From: Pavlovales sp. CCMP2436
Taxonomy: Eukaryota; Haptophyta; Pavlovophyceae; Pavlovales
Length of the DNA stretch: 16,606 nucleotides
Assembly: GCA_026770615.1 (NCBI GenBank)
Contig: MU631374.1
Coordinates: forward strand, 398,940 to 415,545
Direction of reading: 5' to 3'
The position numbers and the translations under genes were made by a program. Positions 14,364 through 16,606 of this stretch are shown in pieces (the first letter of the stretch is position 1; every line of letters begins with the position of its first letter). The notes under the pieces were generated by a model that did not search any database, was not told the origin of the DNA, and saw only the letters and a list, made by a program, of their open reading frames with translations.

Positions 14364-14669
14364 TCACACGTGTTTCGAGAGCCTGAGCTCGCGCAACGAC
14401 GCCACGTCGACGTTTGCGATCCACGCGTGCTCGTTGAAGTCGAAGATGGTCATGCGCTTGGCCGGGTCGCGGTCGGTAAGCGCGCTCAGGATCTGAGAGA
14501 CGTCGAAGCCGTCGATGTCGTGCAGCTCGGCCATGTAGCAGTAGTTCTGCACGGGCTTGCCGGCGCACGCGCGCGCGACGCGGCCGTGCATTGAGAGTGG
14601 GCTGGCTGTCTTGGCGGCGATGTACTCGGCGACCTTTTGGTTGGGGGGCGCACACCCATGAGCAGGTAT
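14364..14669 (-). CDS. Last exon of an unidentified protein gene
   Basis: A 102-codon exon begins after a pyrimidine-rich acceptor (TCTTGAACAG, 14670-14679) and ends at TGA 14364-14366. The composition is that of a real globular protein: it starts IPAHGCAPPNQKVAEYIAAK, continues PVQNYCYMAELHDIDGF and DVSQILSALTDRDPAKRMTI, and ends ASLRELRLSKHV. GC-rich third positions match the other host genes. I do not recognise the family. The preceding intron appears to hold the C/T-rich tract at 14686-14755. An upstream exon somewhere in 14770-14960 is likely, but I cannot place it. It lies tail-on to dispersed repeats and just downstream of the ankyrin gene, on the same strand. Confidence 0.5.
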   Translation of the reverse strand: MPAHGCAPPNQKVAEYIAAKTASPLSMHGRVARACAGKPVQNYCYMAELHDIDGFDVSQILSALTDRDPAKRMTIFDFNEHAWIANVDVASLRELRLSKHV

Positions 14670-14685
14670 CTGTTCAAGAGGGAGC

Positions 14686-14755
14686 AATAGGGGCGGGGTA
14701 GGAGAGAGGGGGGGGGCAGTAGGGGTGGGGTAGGAGAGAGAGGGGGGGGGTAGTA
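14686..14755. repeat. Two-unit G-rich (C/T-rich on the gene strand) tandem repeat
   Basis: Two units of GGGG(C/T)GGGGTAGGAGAGAG followed by a G run and CAGTAG or TAGTAG lie head to tail. On the minus strand they form a very long polypyrimidine tract before the acceptor of exon 14669-14364. Confidence 0.8.
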
Positions 14756-14969
14756 GTACAGTCAGCACGGAAACGCTGCGCACCATAGTTCCCATGCAGC
14801 CAGCGCAGTGATGCGAAGTTCCCCCTAGCACTTAGTAATAGTACTAATAATCGTTGTAATATACTATACCCCCCCCTCTCCTCCACTCCCCACCCATCTA
14901 CCGACGCACCTAGCCGACGCGCCTGCACCGCGCGAGCTATGCGCACACATGAGCTTCGGCATCATCTGC

Positions 14970-16025
14970 TCACACGGTCGGCTGTGCACCGCGCGAGTAA
15001 TCCACCACCTCAGCATGCCTACGCACCAACGCCCGAGCACGGCAGTACTCCAGCTGCCCCGCCGACACTGGGCAGCCGTGCTCGAGCGCGTACCGCAGCA
15101 CCTCGAGGTGCCCTTTGTAAGCAGCATCGGCGCAGGTGCCGCTGTCCCACGGGCAGCCGTGCTCGTGCGCGTACCTCAGCGCCTTAAGGTGCCCTCCCTT
15201 AGCAACACCGGAGCAGGTGATGCCCCACTCGCAACCGTGCTCATGCGCGTACCGCAGCACCTCGAGGTGCCCTCCCTGAGCAGCTTCGTAGCAGGTGCCG
15301 CTGTCCCACGGGCAGCCCTGCTCGTGCTCGTACCGTAGCACCTCCAGGTGCCCTCCCTGGGTAGCACCCCAGCAGGTGCCGATGCCCCACGGGCAGCCGT
15401 GCTCGTGCATGTACTGCAACACCTCGACGTGCCCTTCCTGAGCAGCTTGGTAGCAGGTGCCGCTGTCCCACGGGCAGCCGTGCTTGTGCGCGTACCGCAG
15501 CACCTCGAGGTGCCCTCCCTCAGCAACAGAATAGCTGGTGAAGTGGTCCCACGGGCAGCTGCGAGAGCGGAGCCAGCCCAGCGCGCCTAGCTGCCCCTTC
15601 CCCGCAGCAGCCTTGCACGCGGCTGTTGTGAGTGCGCACTGCCGGTTGTCGACCAGCTCCTTGAGGACGTCCACGCAGCCGACGGACGCGGTTAGGCAGA
15701 GCATGATTGGCAAGTCCAACACGAAGCCGGGCAACTCCGTCCACCCGAACACGACGAGAGCGCGCGTGCAGAGGAAGGCCGCACGGTGCCTCTCCTGCCT
15801 CTCCTGCGCCAGGCTCGAGTGGTCGCGGAAGGCCTTGCACGCGAGCCGGAAGCACGGCAGGTCGGCGTCGGCGTGAAGTTTGGCGACGGCGCGGAGCGGG
15901 TCGCCGGCGATGAAGCAGAGCAGCGCCGGGAGCGCCGCCTCGGCGCGCACCACGAGCTCTGCGCTCGCGCGGCCGGGGCGGTGCCCGCTCGGCGCGCCTT
16001 CCGCATCAGCGCGGCCCGCCGCTTT
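14970..16025 (-). CDS. Ankyrin-repeat protein with GCPWD-type 27-residue units
   Basis: The frame is open from 16025 to TAA/TGA-type stop at 14970-14972. The first start-like codon in it is GTG 15953, giving 327 residues. Residues 8-45 (ALLCFIAGDPLRAVAKLHAD, then LPCFRLACKAFRD) look like the F-box-like head that precedes such repeats in algal families. Then come one degenerate ankyrin unit and six near-regular 27-residue units, GCPWDSGTCxxAAxxGHLEV then LRYAHEH, plus a partial seventh. At DNA level the units are 81 bp and strongly alike (CCCACGGGCAGCCGTGCTCG recurs), so the array is recent. These repeats bind proteins; with the head, a substrate adaptor is a fair guess. The start is unsure: an Ala-rich peptide in the neighbouring frame (from about 16102, MANAAAASAAAASAAAPG) may be the true N-terminus if one base is missing near 16000. 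Confidence 0.88.
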   Translation of the reverse strand, partial: KAAGRADAEGAPSGHRPGRASAELVVRAEAALPALLCFIAGDPLRAVAKLHADADLPCFRLACKAFRDHSSLAQERQERHRAAFLCTRALVVFGWTELPGFVLDLPIMLCLTASVGCVDVLKELVDNRQCALTTAACKAAAGKGQLGALGWLRSRSCPWDHFTSYSVAEGGHLEVLRYAHKHGCPWDSGTCYQAAQEGHVEVLQYMHEHGCPWGIGTCWGATQGGHLEVLRYEHEQGCPWDSGTCYEAAQGGHLEVLRYAHEHGCEWGITCSGVAKGGHLKALRYAHEHGCPWDSGTCADAAYKGHLEVLRYALEHGCPVSAGQLEYCRARALVRRHAEVVDYSRGAQPTV

Positions 16026-16055
16026 TCAAACCTCGTCCCCGCAATAACCCCCGGC

Positions 16056-16093
16056 GCCGCCGCCGAGGCCGCCGCCGCCGAGGCCGCCGCCGC
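16056..16093. repeat. (GCC)n trinucleotide repeat with GAG interruptions
   Basis: Repeated GCCGCCGCCGAG blocks encode an Ala/Ser run on the minus strand, at the likely 5' end of the ankyrin gene. Confidence 0.85.
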
Positions 16094-16102
16094 GTTCGCC
16101 AC

Positions 16103-16606
16103 ACCATGCCAATTCCGCTACCAACTGCCCATACATCGGCTAAGGATCACGACCGCGGCCTGCTGCCTTGCGATGCCTAAAAACTCCCCGCCCAGTAAGG
16201 TACGGCGCGCATTGGGTACACGCTGTGTATGGATGCCTTCCCGACGTCCACGCCGCTTAAAACGCTAAAACTTAGTCGCTCAGCCCCCAGGGAACACACC
16301 GGACTTTTTACCGGTCCACGGAGCCTTCAGGGGGATCGGGGAGCCGTTGAGCGCATCATACGTAGTGAGCTGTGTGCCCTTCTCCTTTGAAGACCCGCCT
16401 TATCGTCCCCCGTTCCCAGCGACTCAGGAGACGATAAAAGAACTATTATTAAAGAAAGGTAGCTTCCGGGTCTTTCTGGGTCTTTTCCGGACAGTCTCCT
16501 ACCTCCTATCTAACTGGAGTAGGGGTGCACAACGCCGAGCAAATCGCATTTTATAAATCTGGTATCCGAATAGTTTTAATTCGAATAGAAGCAACAACCC
16601 CAGCGA
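16103..16606. other. Region upstream of the ankyrin gene, nothing firmly recognised
   Basis: A plus-strand frame of 69 codons (16347-16556, TTG start) reads SFEDPPYRPPFPATQETIKE and VFLGLFRTVSYLLSNWSRG. It has no motif I know and uses the shared 28-bp motif as coding sequence, so I do not call it a gene. The ankyrin promoter should lie here; no clear TATA or initiator could be chosen. Confidence 0.4.
16431..16458. repeat. Copy 2 of a 28-bp motif shared with 2948-2975
   Basis: 25 of 28 positions match the left copy, same orientation. See that entry. Confidence 0.45.

Noticed and set aside
15692..16102. Independent Ala/Arg-rich protein opposite or overlapping the ankyrin frame
   Set aside because: After the first 50 codons it is an out-of-frame reading of the ankyrin gene head. 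Only its start may belong to that gene.

Overview
The window is nuclear DNA from a eukaryotic alga. GC-rich exons are broken by AT-rich GT-AG introns, intergenic DNA is full of microsatellites, and there is a nuclear psbU gene with a presequence of the kind used to enter a plastid of red-algal descent. PsbU is absent from green plants, so a haptophyte or a photosynthetic stramenopile is the likeliest source. Sel1-like repeats and 27-residue GCPWD-type ankyrin repeats fit the same groups. The species cannot be read from the sequence.

Layout. 1-886 (+): the last three exons of a NOG1/Obg-type GTPase. 1418-2281 (-): an intact Sel1-repeat protein with a hydrophobic segment at each end. 2352-2800 (+): a broken, retroelement-like coding fragment. 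3090-3305 and 4183-4370: two arrays of the palindromic motif CCCGAAATTTCGGG that bracket an unidentified minus-strand gene (3527-4175). About 4612-7080 (+): the 5'-truncated, frameshifted end of a non-LTR retrotransposon (RNase H, H-x4-C knuckle, repeat-encoded linker, basic tail). 7325-7787 (+): psbU with two apparent one-base losses. About 7911-12316 (-): the C-terminal two thirds of an acetyl-CoA hydrolase/CoA-transferase in at least six exons, with introns full of repeats. 12662-13134 (+): a gene ending in a MYND-type zinc finger. 14364-14669 (-): the last exon of an unidentified gene. 14970-about 16025 (-): an ankyrin-repeat protein.

The most unusual feature is the CoA-transferase gene. 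Three of its introns carry degenerate partial copies of the neighbouring exon ends. In one intron the copies form a series (12230, 12185, 12138, 11979 and 11898, with an unsplit junction copy at 11805). Most have the CAG followed by GT that makes a splice donor. This looks like intron birth or expansion by repeated tandem duplication of exon edges. The same introns hold GGGCTA telomere-like runs, an inverted-repeat (MITE-like) element, a 78-codon ORF between two near-identical 102-bp direct repeats, and a dispersed repeat that also sits in the MYND gene intron.

The genes do not form a pathway or operon. They are ordinary nuclear genes with separate roles (GTPase, photosystem II subunit, CoA-transferase, repeat proteins) embedded in mobile-element debris. 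All exon joins were made by eye from splice consensus and protein-family memory; no alignment was run.
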